From: Hymenoscyphus infarciens
Lineage: Eukaryota; Ascomycota; Leotiomycetes; Helotiales; Helotiaceae
Assembly (NCBI GenBank): GCA_001414345.1
Contig: LLCB01000045.1
Coordinates: 186,001-250,000 of the forward strand
Length of the DNA stretch: 64,000 nt
Direction of reading: 5' to 3'
The notes below the pieces were generated by a model. It was not told the DNA's origin and searched no databases. It saw only the letters and a list, made by a program, of their open reading frames with translations. The position numbers and the translations under genes are program-made. Every line of letters begins with the position of its first letter. Position 1 is the stretch's first letter. This document shows, one piece after another, positions 31,743 through 44,838 of the stretch.

Positions 31743-34342
31743 GTTTTGTTTCCGGTAAGAGTTATCTTGGGAAGAAGAGTTTCTGGAAGATAGTGTGCAG
31801 TATTTCAAAACTTGGAGGTGGGGTTTGGTATATACTTATGGATGGCACGAACGCAGGGGGGCTAGATCCACGTCCTTGGGATGGCCTGGGGGTAGACAGC
31901 TTGGTAACCTGCACTATTCGCCTTTCCTAGAATCGTAATTGAGGGCTGATATTTCATCAATCGACTGGCTTGAAATTGGGGAGAGGACTCGGTAAAGATG
32001 TTTCTTAACCGGAACACTGTCAATGGATGCTTTCTCCTTGGTGATTTCACCCATACACGAAAAAAGAAAGTTGACCCAAGTGGACTCAGATGGGCCGAAA
32101 GACTAGGTAGCAAACACATCTGAGTGGCGACACTCTTTGGCAAGTTGCCACGGCAAAATGTTGTAGTCGTCGACGTGAGCTCTTATCTCGCAGAAGCCAA
32201 GTGCGGGGGTGGATGACGCGAAAGCCTCGCAGAAGTCGTGATACATCTTGAAAACAGGAAAAATTGAAGGCTCCTTATGTTCGAAAAAGTGACAATACTA
32301 CAGTAGGCAATCCTCCCACTTCTGCAGGATGGGTTGTGCTCGGATCTACCTTGCCTACTCCATTTGCCATAAGAACGTAAACATGCCAATAACGGTAGTT
32401 TATTAATTCAACTGAATTCCGAGCTTTTTTCACACAAACTACATTGCTGCCGAGTCCGCTAGATAGAGCTGAAACTTTGCAGTACTTGTGAGCTGCGGAG
32501 GTAGGTACAGCTTTGTGCTTTTGAGACTTATAAGTAGCACCGACACCGCTGGCAGTCTTTTGCCGAAGGCTAAAGAGACAGTACGTTCCGTATTCATCAC
32601 CTCTCGCTTTCCTACAAAGAGAATCGCTCCAAGTAATGCCTATTCTCTATGTCCATCGAGCCAAGAGTGAGCATATATAGAAGTTACCTACCTAGAACCG
32701 CCACGTGATATATATGTCAAATTATTTTCGTCATTTTTGATCTGACTTACGCAACCACAGACCCCACGGTGATTCCTACGCCAACAGATAGCAACTTCCC
32801 TTCGTATTGGTCTGCTTCGTGTCAAGCGCCTGGCTTTGGAATGTCGCTGATCGATGTCGTTTGGGATGGAACCACAATTTGCTAATTCGGCTCTCATTCC
32901 CATATTCAGATTCCAGGGACAGACAGACAGCGTTGAGACTACCCGTCCCGCATGGTGGAGCTGACTCTCAGTAGGCGCCACGGGGAGTCTGGATTCAAAT
33001 TTTCGGGGAGAGATTCTATAATATGACATGTTTGTGATCTTGAGGGGGTGGAGAGGTAATTGCTGGCTTGAAGCAAGTCGTCTGGCTGATTTTTTGTCTG
33101 TTGCAGTGGTAGGCGATAACAGGTGCTCGGGTCTAATTTGAAGAAATGGCTTCTAAGATCAAAATGATGTAGACTTGGGGTTTGTAGAAACCATACAGAC
33201 GACCTCGGGAAGAGCATCTCCATCTTGGTCTTGGCTGTTGCACGTGCAAGCGTTCTTTCAATATTCAGTGGAGGTAGATGGTTACCCTTATCGTATTGTC
33301 AATTAAAAGCCAAGTCCTAGCAAAACAACGACTTAAGTACTAGTAGGAGTAGGAAGCTGGGATAATCTATTTACTGCCCCTTTTTACTACCCCACGTGAC
33401 CCGTACCACGTGACATAAATGACCTCCAACCACGTTAACAACAGGTCTACAATCTGAAAACAGAAGAGGCATGGATATATCCTTTGAATCTGGAATAGCA
33501 CGGGAATATGGAGAGCACAGGTCACATGACCAACCGAGTATCTGTTGACGCCAGCGAAAATAAGGTTTTAAGCCGCAAGCCTTCTGCTAAGTATAAAAAG
33601 GAGGGGCAGGTGAGCTCACGACGACGTCTTCAAAAAACACACACTTTTCCGGTTTTTGGTATACTGGTTTTGGGCGGAAAGAAGACGTTTCAGACGCTCA
33701 AATGGATCCCCTCAGCATGTCAGTGCGGCCCAGACCACCTCCAAGGCAAACAAATCCAGTTGAAAACAAGTTGTAGAAAGGTCAAAAAGGGAGTTTTAAT
33801 GGAGGAGCAGAGCGACGCATCTTTCCCCTCAAGTTTTCGTGCCAAGCGGTGTTGGGATTTGGGTTGAAGGGGAAAAGTGGTGGCGGAGGGTTCGGCTGAT
33901 AGTTTATCCGAAGGTAAGGTCTGATTGGTTCAAATGTTGTTTTTAGGTACCTACGAGCTACGGTACGCGCAGTGCAGTGCAGTCCACCCCCCCCAAGTTG
34001 ACCACCCTTCTCACACCCAGGACAAATTGTCATTTTCTCTGAATCATTGTCGCAAGAACCACACCCCATTCCATCCAACCCTCAATCCCTTTCAGTTCAC
34101 CGCGCCTGCGTTCGCGTTCGCGTCGGCGTCGCATTTTCACCCTCTATGCTTTACGGATGAATCTTGGTCGGTGGAAAAAGGGAAACTCAGCAAAAACACC
34201 ACAACTGCAGTCAATGATTTATGGTTAGCCGGCACAAGAGAAACTCGATCACCGATCACCGTCACCTCTACTCAAGCTGTCCAGAATCTGCTGGCCAGCC
34301 CTCGTCCATTCCACCGAAGCCCATCGTCGTTGATTGTTCATC
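31743..34342. other. 2.6-kb intergenic region between divergent genes
   Basis: Contains the promoters of the minus-strand MFS gene and the plus-strand yta7 gene. I found no coding region with protein-like sequence on either strand; frames up to about 150 codons are low complexity or chance. Just before yta7, a TGCAG-rich stretch (33970-33985) and CG-rich GCGTTCGCGTTCGCG (34105-34125) are seen. Confidence 0.5.
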
Positions 34343-37300
34343 ATGCCGTCGAAGCGCAAGCTGCTTGAGTTCGATCCCAACAAATCAGACTCGGCCGATA
34401 CAGATTTCGACCCTTCAGAGTCTAGAGCTGCACCGCGGAAGCCGCCCTCGCGAAAGTCCTCAGGCCGCAAGAAGAGCTGGAGAAACCCGCGCAAACGCGC
34501 CAAGCGTCGTGGCTCCCAGTCAGACGACGACAACAACGTCGAGAATAGCCTGGACGATCTTTCTGTAGCAGAACGCTCCTCTGAGGAAGAACCAGTCGAA
34601 GTCAACGAAATGACGGGTCGGGCGGTACGAAAAGCGGCCAAAAAGTCGGTCAATTATGGCGAGGATAGTAGTGAATCCGTCTCCGACGAGTTGCAAGACA
34701 GCGAGCTGGAAGAGGTGCAGCCAAAGAAGCGGTCACAAAACAAACGGCGCCAGATCCTCGAAGACGCACACCAGGACGACGAGGAAGTGGATGACCACGA
34801 GAAGGCCAGCATCGAAGACGACGAAGACGACGATCTGGTAATGGCCCCAAAAGTGCGTGGCAAGAAGTCCAAGATTGTCAAGTTAAAGATTAATACCCCC
34901 GGCACGATGCCTCGCACAACTCGTGCTGGCAGCGCCCTTCGCAGCGCACGCACAACAGGAAGCACGCAAGAGCCTACTTCTGCAGGATTTACGACGCGAA
35001 GAACTACTCGGGCCACATCAGAAGCCTTTGGCGAAGAACCCATCGCTCTCTCCGATTCAGGCCATCATATTGTTCGACCGGGTCATAGCCCAGAGCCTAT
35101 CGGTAGGAGAGCCACCCGAGGGTCGAAAGGTATCAAACGACCTGCCTCCACCATCAAAGAGGAAATCTACGAGTCTACTCAAGAGCAACCAGACGAGGAG
35201 GTCATCATGGCAACTGAAATTGCCGGAACCGATGAACGTGGGGAGGCTGATACTACCGGAGATGCAGTCCCAGATGCTGCTGCTGAACTGGAAGGCGAAC
35301 AAAGTGCGGCCCAACCTGCTGCGGAAGACGACGACGACGACGACGTACCAATTGTGCGACCTAGAAGAGGATCTCGCCAGGCTCTTCCCGTTGTATCTGA
35401 TATTCCTTCTGAGGATGAGACAGTTGCTCCGGCCGTGCAGTCTGCGGGTGGGAGACGATTGACTCGAGGTTCGAGAAAAAAGGAACAAAAGCGACCCACC
35501 GATGCTAGCAGCGACTTTGAACCGGTGGAAGAATCTGCCGAGGACGATCTTTCAGAATCTGACGCCGAAGCAAAGGGAAACAAGGCAAGAGAAGACGGTG
35601 ATGAATCCGGCTCTCAATCACGGGGTCGTCGTGGTGCCCAGGCGAAATCAAAAAGCACATCTCGGAGACGAGCAAGTCCAACTTCCGAGATAGAAGAGGA
35701 GCTGGATCAAGAGGAGCTCGCCGAGGAACTCAATGATCTCAAATCTGGCTCGAGAAGACGTAGAGCGAGAGCATCGTCGCAGATTGTGTATGAACGATCA
35801 AACACCCGGGCAAGAAAGCCTGTAGACTATAGCATCAAGCCCTTGGATCAAATTTATGCCATGGATGAGGATGGTCAAGATGCTGCTCCTACACCCACCC
35901 GCAGAACGAAAGGGGGCCGAAACGGTGCGAGCCAACCATGGGAGCGCAATCTTTATACAACCTTTGGCCCATTCGGTGGCGGCGGCGGCCCGGCACCAGT
36001 TATCGGTGGTCCTTGGGGTACTGGAGCTGCGGGTGGTGTCGACTCGGATAGCAGCGATGACGAGAATATGGCGCGGCCTACAAACGTTGGTGGGAATGTC
36101 GGAATGACACCAACAACTGGTATGCTTCCTGGACTCCTCCCAGGATTGACGCAGACAAATCCGGAACCTGCTGCCGCATTATCTGGAACTCCCGCAAACT
36201 TGGGTAAAATCAAAAGCCAAAAGGCCTTGGCCGACGCAGATCCACTGGGCGTTGATCAGGATGTAGACTTCAGCAAAATTGGTGGTCTTGACGGCCATAT
36301 TGATCAGTTAAAGGAAATGGTTCAGATGCCTCTTCTATATCCTGAGCTCTTCATGAAGTTCCACGTCACGCCACCTCGTGGAGTGTTGTTTCACGGTCCT
36401 CCCGGTACTGGTAAAACCCTCTTGGCTCGAGCTCTTGCTGCTACTGTTGGGTCTGGGGGACGGAAGATCACATTTTACATGCGCAAAGGTGCGGACGCTC
36501 TCAGCAAGTGGGTTGGCGAGGCGGAAAGACAGCTTCGACTGTTGTTCGAGGAAGCCCGAAAAACTCAACCCAGTATCATCTTCTTTGACGAAATTGACGG
36601 TCTTGCACCTGTGCGGTCCAGTAAACAGGAACAAATCCATGCCTCTATTGTATCGACACTCCTTGCATTGATGGATGGCATGGATGGTCGTGGTCAGGTT
36701 ATTGTTATCGGCGCAACGAACAGACCTGACAACATCGACCCAGCTTTGCGTCGACCTGGCCGGTTTGACAGAGAGTTCTACTTTCCACTTCCTGATGTTG
36801 AAGCTCGAAAATCCATCATAAATATCAACACCAGAGACTGGGGAATCGATGACACGTTCAAGACTTCGCTGGCACACATAACCAAAGGCTACGGTGGAGC
36901 TGATCTTCGGGCGCTTTGTACTGAAGCAGCACTCAATGCTATTCAACGCACCTACCCCCAGATCTACCAGTGCAATGACAAGCTCATAGTCGACCCCGAC
37001 AAGATCAAGATTACAGCGAAGGATTTCATGCTCTCTGTAAAGAAGATGATACCTTCTTCGGAGCGTGCTACTTCATCGGGCGCAGCACCATTGCCTAAGC
37101 GTGTAGAACCACTTCTACGGGACAAACTGACCTTGATCGAGAATGCTCTAGACGCTTTGATACCAATCAAGAAGAAGACTACAGCACTCCAGGAAGCAAT
37201 GTTTGAGCAATACGAAGATTCCGATCAAGGATTTGGACGGGAAACCATGCAACAAGAATTCGAGAACTCCCGTGTCTTCCGACCTCGACTGCTCATCTGC

Positions 37301-39492
37301 GGTGAACCCGGCATGGGTCAGGGCTATCTCGGCGGAGCGATTTTGAATCATTTTGAAGGTCTCCATGTCCAAAGTTTTGATCTCCCAACAATCTTCAGTG
37401 ATTCTGCACGAGTGAGTTTCTCTTGTTGAAAATACCCTTTCAATGCTAACGCAAACAGTCCCCGGAAGCCGCAATTGTACAACTATTTGCCGAAGTCAAG
37501 AGACACAAGCCAAGTGTTATATACATCCCCGGTGTAGAGACTTGGTACAATACTTTGAGTAATTCTCAGATTGATACATTTCTTGGCTTGCTAAGATCCA
37601 TTCCTCCAACCGATCCTGTACTTGTCCTAGGCATTACGGAAAACAAAGCAGAAAATGTGGACCAAAGACTGCTCACAGACCTGTTTGGATTCTCAAGCAA
37701 GAATCGTATCGAAATAGAACGCCCGAAGCAGGTTTGTATTAGCTACTTTTGTTGTCGAACAGTGACTGACTACTTCTAGGAACACCGAGAGGCTTTCTTT
37801 TCCACAATCATCGAGTACGTGAAGAAGACACCTCGAGAATTTCCCGAACCTCTCAACCGCAAGAAGAGAAAGCTTGAAGTTCTGGAGGTTGCTCCTCTGC
37901 CGCCCCCAAAGCCGCCCACCAAGGAGGAACTCAATGCCCAAAAGAAGAGAGATCATCAATTGCTTAATCTTCTGAAGGTTCAGATTCAACCCATCATGGA
38001 TCAGATTCACAGAAAGTACAAAAAATTTAGAAACCCCCTCATTACCCCGACTCAAATTCAATACCTCCTCGATGAACGCGATCCTGATTTCGTTCGCCCC
38101 GACATACCTCAATTTCGACCATTTGAATTAGATACGGACAATAATGGTGTTCGTGGCTTGCGAGAAACTGCGAGCGGGAAGTTCTTCTACAACCTCGATA
38201 CCACGACCATTGAAGAGAGACTTTCAAACGGCTTTTACGCCCGCCCGAAAGACTTTCTCCAAGATATTAAATCACTCGCAAAAGATGCCAAGCATATGGG
38301 TGACAAAGACCGACTTCTAAAAGCTAATGAACTCCTGTCCAACGTCGAAGTTGATATGATGGCTATTGAAGGGCAGCCTGCTTTTGCTGACTGCGAAAAT
38401 GTATACCACCGCCAGCTTCAGAGAACCAAGGAACGAGCAGAGAAAGAAAAACTGAAGGATGCACCAGAACCCCTTTTTGGTGGCGTCGTTACGTCTGATA
38501 TCCCGGAAAATAGCTCGGTGCTTTTGAACGAACCTGCTGCAAAGCGCCCAAGATTGGGGACACCTGTTCGCGGTCCTAGCAGTTTGTCGAATGGGGTCTC
38601 TTCCGATCTCGTTACGAATGGCTCTTCGGTTCCTCAAGGCGAAGATACCCGAATGGGCGGTACTGATGACCCCTCTCAACCATACCCACAAACAGCGATC
38701 CATCCTCCAAGTCAATTGCGCAGTATGGTAAGCGGACTTTCAAATGTTGCACCGACTTCCCAAATATCCCAACGATCAACCTTTCAAGAGATTCCTCATG
38801 GAACTTCACCAAGTCAACTCATCAATGATGCATCCACTACAACATCTGGCAAAAAGACCTCAGATGGTTGGAGTACGCAGGCAACGAATGGCATCGCACA
38901 TGGTGCATCGAATTCTAGCCCGATCGATCGACCCGGGCAAGATTCGCAATTACCCGACACACAACAGAATGCATCCCAAAGACCAAGTCAGCAAGGAGCA
39001 TCTGATCCTAGCAGTGATGATCAATGGCCACACTCTCAAGCTCACGGACTTGCGCGTGGCACCCTTCAAGGATTTCCTTCTCAAACGCAAACACCTAGCT
39101 CTGGCAGTCAATACTCCCAAAACCCCGCTGTCCCCCCTTTCAGTGCCCCGTCACGAGCCGTCTCCGCATCCAAGCCTTCGGGTTTCGCCAACATTCTCAA
39201 CGACTCTCCGGTTGAAGAAGTTCCGTCGTCGCAGCTTTCTCAAGATTTTGTTTCTGACAAATATTTTGTTGATGTCCTCTTGGATCAACTCATTCATGGA
39301 AGTAGTGGTCTGAGTGTTGAACAGATGGAGCAGGTCAACAGAGAACTTATGGAGACCATTTGGAAGATGAGGGGGGAATGGAATAGGAATGTGGTTGCGG
39401 CAAATTTGGTGGAGGTTTTCAATGAAACGATCAAGGATATTGAAGCGATGCAGCCGGTAGGAGGCCCATCTCAACCAAGCCAGGTGCAGTGA
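34343..39492 (+). CDS. yta7: bromodomain AAA+ ATPase Yta7/Abo1 (ATAD2 family)
   Basis: A nuclear histone H3-H4 handling ATPase that affects nucleosome density. Exons 34343-37411, 37459-37731, 37780-39492 give 1684 aa in frame; the start ATG opens MPSKRKLLEFDPNKSDSADT. Residues 1-620 are disordered and acidic/basic with Ser/Asp-rich and Arg/Gly patches. AAA1 has Walker A GPPGTGKT (residue 685), Walker B IIFFDEIDG (about 744) and the arginine-finger region NRPDNIDPALRRPGRFDREF. AAA2 (about 987) is degenerate: its Walker A reads GEPGMGQ, with Gln in place of Lys, as is usual in this family. The bromodomain-like region runs at about 1175-1300 (RKYKKFRNPLITPTQIQYLL, FYARPKDFLQDIKSLAKDA). The long C-terminal Ser/Gln-rich linker precedes a final helical block (LLDQLIHGSSGLSVEQMEQV). 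Strong identification. Confidence 0.95.
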
Positions 39493-41502
39493 TGGGGTGG
39501 AGGTGAGATGAGGATGTAGGATATGCGATTGATGGAAGGTACGAAGTTGGGGATCCAACCGGGGGTAAATGGTACTTCATTTTGTTCGCCCTTCGTGTCT
39601 GAGACTTGCATTAATCGAGACAGGGAATTCAGCGTGGAGTATGGAGTCACTGGCTTTGTCGAATATGGAAGCCGTGTACAACAGATGTTGTTCTGATTAC
39701 ATAAAATACACTTTCTATGCAATAAATGTCTTCTACTTCTGCATTGAAACATGTGAGAGCCCACAAGCTATTTGGGGTCATACTTTAGTATTGGGAATCT
39801 TTAGGTATTACGTGCTAAGACAGCAAAGTCAAATGCTTTTGTAGAGGGGAAATTACTAGTAGTGATTGGAAACAAGGAGTGGTCAACTAATATCGTGTTC
39901 GTACTTGTCAAGAGAATAATTGACCCTTCCCCCTGCTGTCACCCTCAGGCCTCCGCTTTGGTACTTCGTACAGTCGGAACTCTTCTATGCTTAGCCTTGG
40001 AGTCAATAAAGTGTACAGTTCTAGTTGGCTTCTCTTAAGTAAAGCTCTCAAAAGCTAGATTTAACTAATGTACTATAGTGAGTTGCAAATGAAGCTTCCC
40101 TTTTAACGATATTTTACAAACCGTGCGTTTTTAGAAAAAATATTAATTCCTAGACACTATTTCCCTCATTACTTAGGGCCTGTTTGGCTCGCATATTTTA
40201 GTCCTTTTTTAACTATACACTACCAAAAAAAAAGTAATATATGTATATATATTATAATATATACTAACGTATATATTATAGTCTATACTTTTGCTCGCAC
40301 TTCCTTTAAATATATATATTAAGATATACACTACTAAAATTAAATAATATACTCTTTTAACCTCTTAACCTTTAACTTTTATAAATATATATATATCTTT
40401 TCTTCTATACTCTATTACTACTACAACTACTAGAGTTAACGAAATATGCACCGAAAGAAGTATATAAGCTAAACGATATAGAATATATTCAAGGTTAAAC
40501 TTATGATATAGATAGATATAAACGAGCATCTTTTAAATCTATACTCGTATATAAATCTTATATATCTAAATTAAATTATTTATATATCAAATATACTCTT
40601 AATAGTAACGTATATTATTAGAAATCCAAGAACAGCTCTATTCCCCCTTTCTTACTCTATAAACTTTTTAGAAAGAAAACAGATACTTCGATATAGTAAT
40701 CAAAAGCGAGGAGAGATAAGAAGATACAGCGGTTCTTTCTAGCTAGGTCTTATATCTTAAAAAGTACTTTAGTTGTCTATTTTCTAAAATAAATAAGGAA
40801 AAAACCTAGGGAGTAAAAAGCACGGTTTATAAAATATTTTTAAAAAGGAAGCTTAACTCGTAACTCACTGTAGGTATATATTTCAATGCTCTCTTTACTA
40901 TAATCAAACATAAGAAAAAAAAGTATTTATTGCGTGGTTCTCTCTACACCTACTAACATTCTCGAGTTCTCAATTTTCCCAGGTTCATTTGAACAACGCC
41001 TCTGTTATTATATCTAGTTTCGTGCAATTGAATATGGTAAGGTGTCTACGGGGGCGGGAAAAAAACGTCGACTAATTTTCTATCCCTATAGAGGGTAGAG
41101 TGTATGTAGAAAGATGCGCAGATTCTCACATTTCCGAGTAAGTGTGCGACCTACTTTCGTGGCTGTACGCTTCCTAGAAGAATGCTAATGCTTTGCGATT
41201 GTAATTTATGTACCTTGCCTTGTTACTCAAACGCTACCGCGAGGACCCATCGGGGTGAGCGGGGTTACCTTTAGCGAATTGTAAAGGGGGTGTGATGTAA
41301 TCCCCAATGTGACAAACCTGGTCGTTTGACGTCAGTCACTTCATTTCCATCAACCATTTCCAATGAATGTACTTATATATATCTAAGGAACCACCTCGAT
41401 ACAAGCTACAAATTTTCACATCAAAATTGTTCCTTTCAAAAAAGAATTTATTTGACCCATCACAAGTGTAAGACTTACTCCGTTCCAGCAACAAAGAACA
41501 AC
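39493..41502. other. AT-rich gene-free interval
   Basis: About 2 kb without genes. The part from about 40120 to 40930 is extremely AT-rich with TATATA runs and starts next to a lone terminal-repeat sequence at 40176-40191. It looks like a mutated repeat region. The left 350 bp should be the yta7 3' flank. Confidence 0.6.
40176..40191 (+). repeat. unpaired element end, same family as 17516-18179
   Basis: GGGCCTGTTTGGCTCG is 14 of 16 identical to the left inverted repeat at 17516 and 15 of 16 to the right one. It is preceded by TTA, matching a TWA target site. I could not find the matching inverted end in the next 1.3 kb. The rest of the element is either decayed or deleted. Confidence 0.6.
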
Positions 41503-41904
41503 ATGTCTGCAAACCCCGCATCTGTCTCGAAACAAGGGGAATTCCACTCTTCAATCCCACCCGCGGAACCACTCACCACCAAAGGAGTTCGTGTTACCCT
41601 CCCTTCTACCTTCCACCTTCTGCCTTCTGCCTTCCTGCGCCCCTGATTCTCTATATGTCATCTCCACACTTCATTACCTACCTAGATGCTGACACCTCAT
41701 AAGCACGCACCGGGCACAAAAGTCGGCAATGATGCTGTCCCTGAATTCCACGCGGAGACGGTACCAACCGGAACCGCGCCCAAAGAACGACTCTTTGCGT
41801 CCCAGGCACAGGATGGCGTCGAAGAAGGGAACACAGCAAAGGCAGGGGATACTATTACAGGGGCTGATAGTGCCGAGGTTAATACCGGACTCGTGAAAGA
41901 ATAA
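41503..41904 (+). CDS. small conserved fungal hypothetical protein
   Basis: A 94-aa hydrophilic protein with no known function. Exon 41503-41586 (MSANPASVSKQGEFHSSIPP..) and exon 41704-41904 join in phase 0 at GGA|CAC over a 117-bp intron with donor GTTCGT and acceptor CATAAG, with CTGAC as branch point. This gives LTTKG-HAPGTKVG, then FHAETVPTGTAPKE and ends ADSAEVNTGLVKE. The sequence resembles short stress-type or uncharacterised proteins that I recall in filamentous fungi (SKQGEYHS..HAPGTKV..FHAETLP). No signal peptide, membrane segment or cysteine. It is probably disordered. Confidence 0.75.
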
Positions 41905-42622
41905 GTAATAGTTTTAGGGCGGGGAATAGAGGGTTCGGGGTGGCGCTGAATTCCCTGTGGGATGGTAACGAACTGTTCGAGCAAATGGAAGGGCTTGAGT
42001 GGATATATATCCAAGTAAGGAGTCGCCATCATTGCTTCGACTAGTTAGGAAATCCTATCTAGTTGAACATTGAAGATGCAATATAAATTCTACTTTACAA
42101 CTACGAAGTATATAAATGAAAGGAGCAACAGAAACAGGCTTTGTTCTGGGTACACCGGCCATATTGAAAATTGTACGAAATATCTTCGCGAATTGTAAAT
42201 GTTCTCCGAGGACGTTAGCAGAATTAGGAAACCGAATTCATGATTCTCCCAAACGTTCTTGAAGAATATATAGGATATATGGTTATCCCACAATCCCAGG
42301 AGGGAATAAAGTAGTATTCAATCCCACAGCTCTTCTAACGAGGGATATGGCGGACATCAACTATCCACCATTTGGGCATGTTTGCAGGAACCCGTCAAAC
42401 AAGGATAACATAAAGCTCAACCCAACCCTTTCTTTTGTGATCTCCCTTTCTATTTTGCATGTCGTCCACCGGCGGTCCTAAGCTGGAAAGCAAAATAAAA
42501 TGTCCACAATGAGCCTGAAGGTTCTCGCGCGGAGGAAACGATTCGAAGGTATTAGGGGTTTGAGCGACAAGAGCCTGTCTAGTATTTACCTCTGATCCCC
42601 CCGGAGTGAGAAGAGATTTGTG
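41905..42622. other. intergenic interval
   Basis: Convergent 3' ends of the small protein gene and the hydrolase gene lie at each side. No coding or RNA feature seen. Confidence 0.5.
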
Positions 42623-43950
42623 TCATGAGTTTGAGAGGATGGTTTCAACCCAAAGTCGGACCTTCTCGGCCATTATTTCGCTGTGGCCTAGTTTGATTAG
42701 CATTCTTGTGCTAGTTTGTAAGGCTAAGAAACATACTGATACAAAATCCATGTGGAACTTTACAATCATCAATAAGCATGATAGGGGAAGATCTGCTTTC
42801 TTCGTTGGATTTTCCCCTTGCAGCGATTAAGGCATCTCTGGTGTGATCTGCCACCCAATGATCCTTCATCGTCATCAGTATTTAGCAAAATACGGGGCAG
42901 ATAAACTGACATTCTCGCCAAAGTAAAACACCAGTTTTGGGGGCGGAGTTTCTGAAGCAGCACCTTTGTGTTCCACGCCCCAGATGTCTTCATTCCATCG
43001 GTCTTCGTTGATAGTATCCATCTCGTCTTTTGCCAGATGACTAAGAAATGTCAGTCGGATTGTAATCACCCAACATGATGTTGATTCTTACAGTGCTTGC
43101 CAAATTCCCATTCTACTTTTCAGAAAGATTGTTGTAACACTAGCCGCTTCATCAGGCATACCGGTAAATTTGCCCACAACCCATTTCAGCCCCCGGAAGG
43201 GAATGCAACTGACCAAGGCTTTCGCCACTGCACTTGCCTTTCTGGGAAAGTCGGGAATTTTGAATAGCCAGCTGATCTTGACGCCGCTGCTGCTTTGAGA
43301 TATGTGTGTTACCGTTGGGAAGAGAAGGATCCCGGCTTTGATTGCTATAGGGGATTTTTGGGATTTAAGACGCCGGATGATCTCCAACAAGATATATGCA
43401 CCTAACACCAGGATATCGAAGTCAGTAGAATTCTTTGTGAAAGATTCAAGAGTTGCCATGCATGTCGCGGGAGCAAAGAAGTATCTTATTAATCTCGATA
43501 CGATTTGCAAAGGAAAAGTGCTGCAAATATTGGGACCTTACCGACCGAGTGTCCCATCATGATAACACTATCGTAAGGTTGTCCTTGACGTGGTCCTTGT
43601 TGAATACATAAACTCCTAAGGGATTTGAGAGATGACTCTATTACCTCTTCGAGACTGTAGGGATATGTTCTCGAAGAGCGCGGTACATCATCCCCAAATC
43701 CAGCTAGTGATTGGCCTTGGATATCAAACACATCTTTTGCATCCGTTGGGAGATTTCTGGTTTGAGTGGAAGAGAGGAGCGTTTGTAGCGTGCCAAGGAA
43801 CGTCTGGTAGTAGCCAATGAGACCCGGATTGCCAGTGATGAAGAATATAAGGTGGTGAGATGCGGGGGGGTTGTTTGATGGAGATAGAAGCGATATTGGA
43901 GTGGTTGGAGACGAGTCTTGAGGCAACTTCAAGGAATCGAAAAGGACCAT
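42623..43950 (-). CDS. lipid droplet-associated hydrolase (LDAH / DUF2305 family)
   Basis: An alpha/beta hydrolase of the lipid droplet-associated group, expected to act on sterol or other esters at lipid droplets. Exons 43542-43950, 43092-43401, 42911-43040, 42737-42863, 42623-42687 close in frame, 346 aa. The protein begins MVLFDSLKLPQDS and carries IFFITGNPGLIGYYQTFLGTL (oxyanion-loop region), the nucleophile elbow GHSVG (Ser135) interrupted by intron 1, and a hydrophobic segment (AGILLFPTVTHIS, SWLF). After a Trp/Asp-rich block it ends HWVADHTRDALIAARG, then VPHGFCI-SHSEIMAEKV, holding the probable catalytic His. ATG 43950 is chosen as the first in-frame Met. Two last exons are needed to recover the family's C-terminus. 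Divergent from snf21. Confidence 0.9.
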
Positions 43951-44838
43951 TTTCGAGTTGATGGAGTTTTCCAACGACTCTTTCTGGTCGAGGAACAGTT
44001 GATTTGAGGGTGGGTGACTTCACTGGCGGGATCGTACTTCGAATATAATACCGTTTAAACTGAAGGCAGGCAGGAGTACAGATTAGGTAGTGTACTTATT
44101 GGGCTTCCGTTGTAGTCCTTGAGCAAAACAATGCAAAATATAAGGGGTGATTCCGATTACTTCAGATCTTACTCCTGACTATTGGGTTCAGGGGTAAATG
44201 TGCCTACTTATCTCTGTAAAGCTTGAGGTGAGAGAGCTATTTAGGGGGAAGGGGGAAGGCGCTTAGTAAGCATCACGTGATAGTATGGGCCTCCAGTCCT
44301 CAGCTGTCGCGCCTTCTTCTTTCCTCCGCAAGATTTGTTCCCAGGAACGACACCACGAACCAATATCCCGCCAGGCCCAGAGCCCCATCCCATCACCTCA
44401 ACCTTCACGACCGCCTCAACACCACAACACCACATCACTCTCGACGTGCAAAACGGAATCGTCGCGTTCCACCCCGCCCGTTATCCAGAGGCCTGAGGCG
44501 CCCGCCAATCTGTTTCCATCCTCCACCCTCCACCCTCCACCTTCCACCCCCATCAACCCAACCTCACTCGTCTAGTCCAGGGACATCGCGAGCATCGCCA
44601 AGCGTGTCACATTCATCAACACCAACACCGAACGCGACAAGACGGATTCCCGCCTTTCACCACCCTCGTTCCCAAGCCCATACATAGCCTTTCAGACCTC
44701 TGCCGTCTCTTGCTCAACGCGCTCGCGCATTCGTTCCTGCGAAAACCCTCATGCGCGTGCAGGTTTTTGATATGCGCTGATTCTAAATCATAACCACAAC
44801 AACACGGCATCAATACACATTTACTTGTGCGATCGATA
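43951..44838. promoter_or_regulatory. divergent intergenic region, hydrolase / snf21
   Basis: About 890 bp between divergent starts, so it holds both promoters and leaders. It contains a CACCCTC/CCTCCAC-rich stretch (44517-44550) and no convincing small gene. Confidence 0.45.

Noticed and set aside
44277..44687. 136-codon plus-strand frame upstream of snf21
   Set aside because: Pro/Ser/His-rich low-complexity translation from CACC-rich DNA, two overlapping frames equally open, no conserved motif; more likely promoter/leader sequence.
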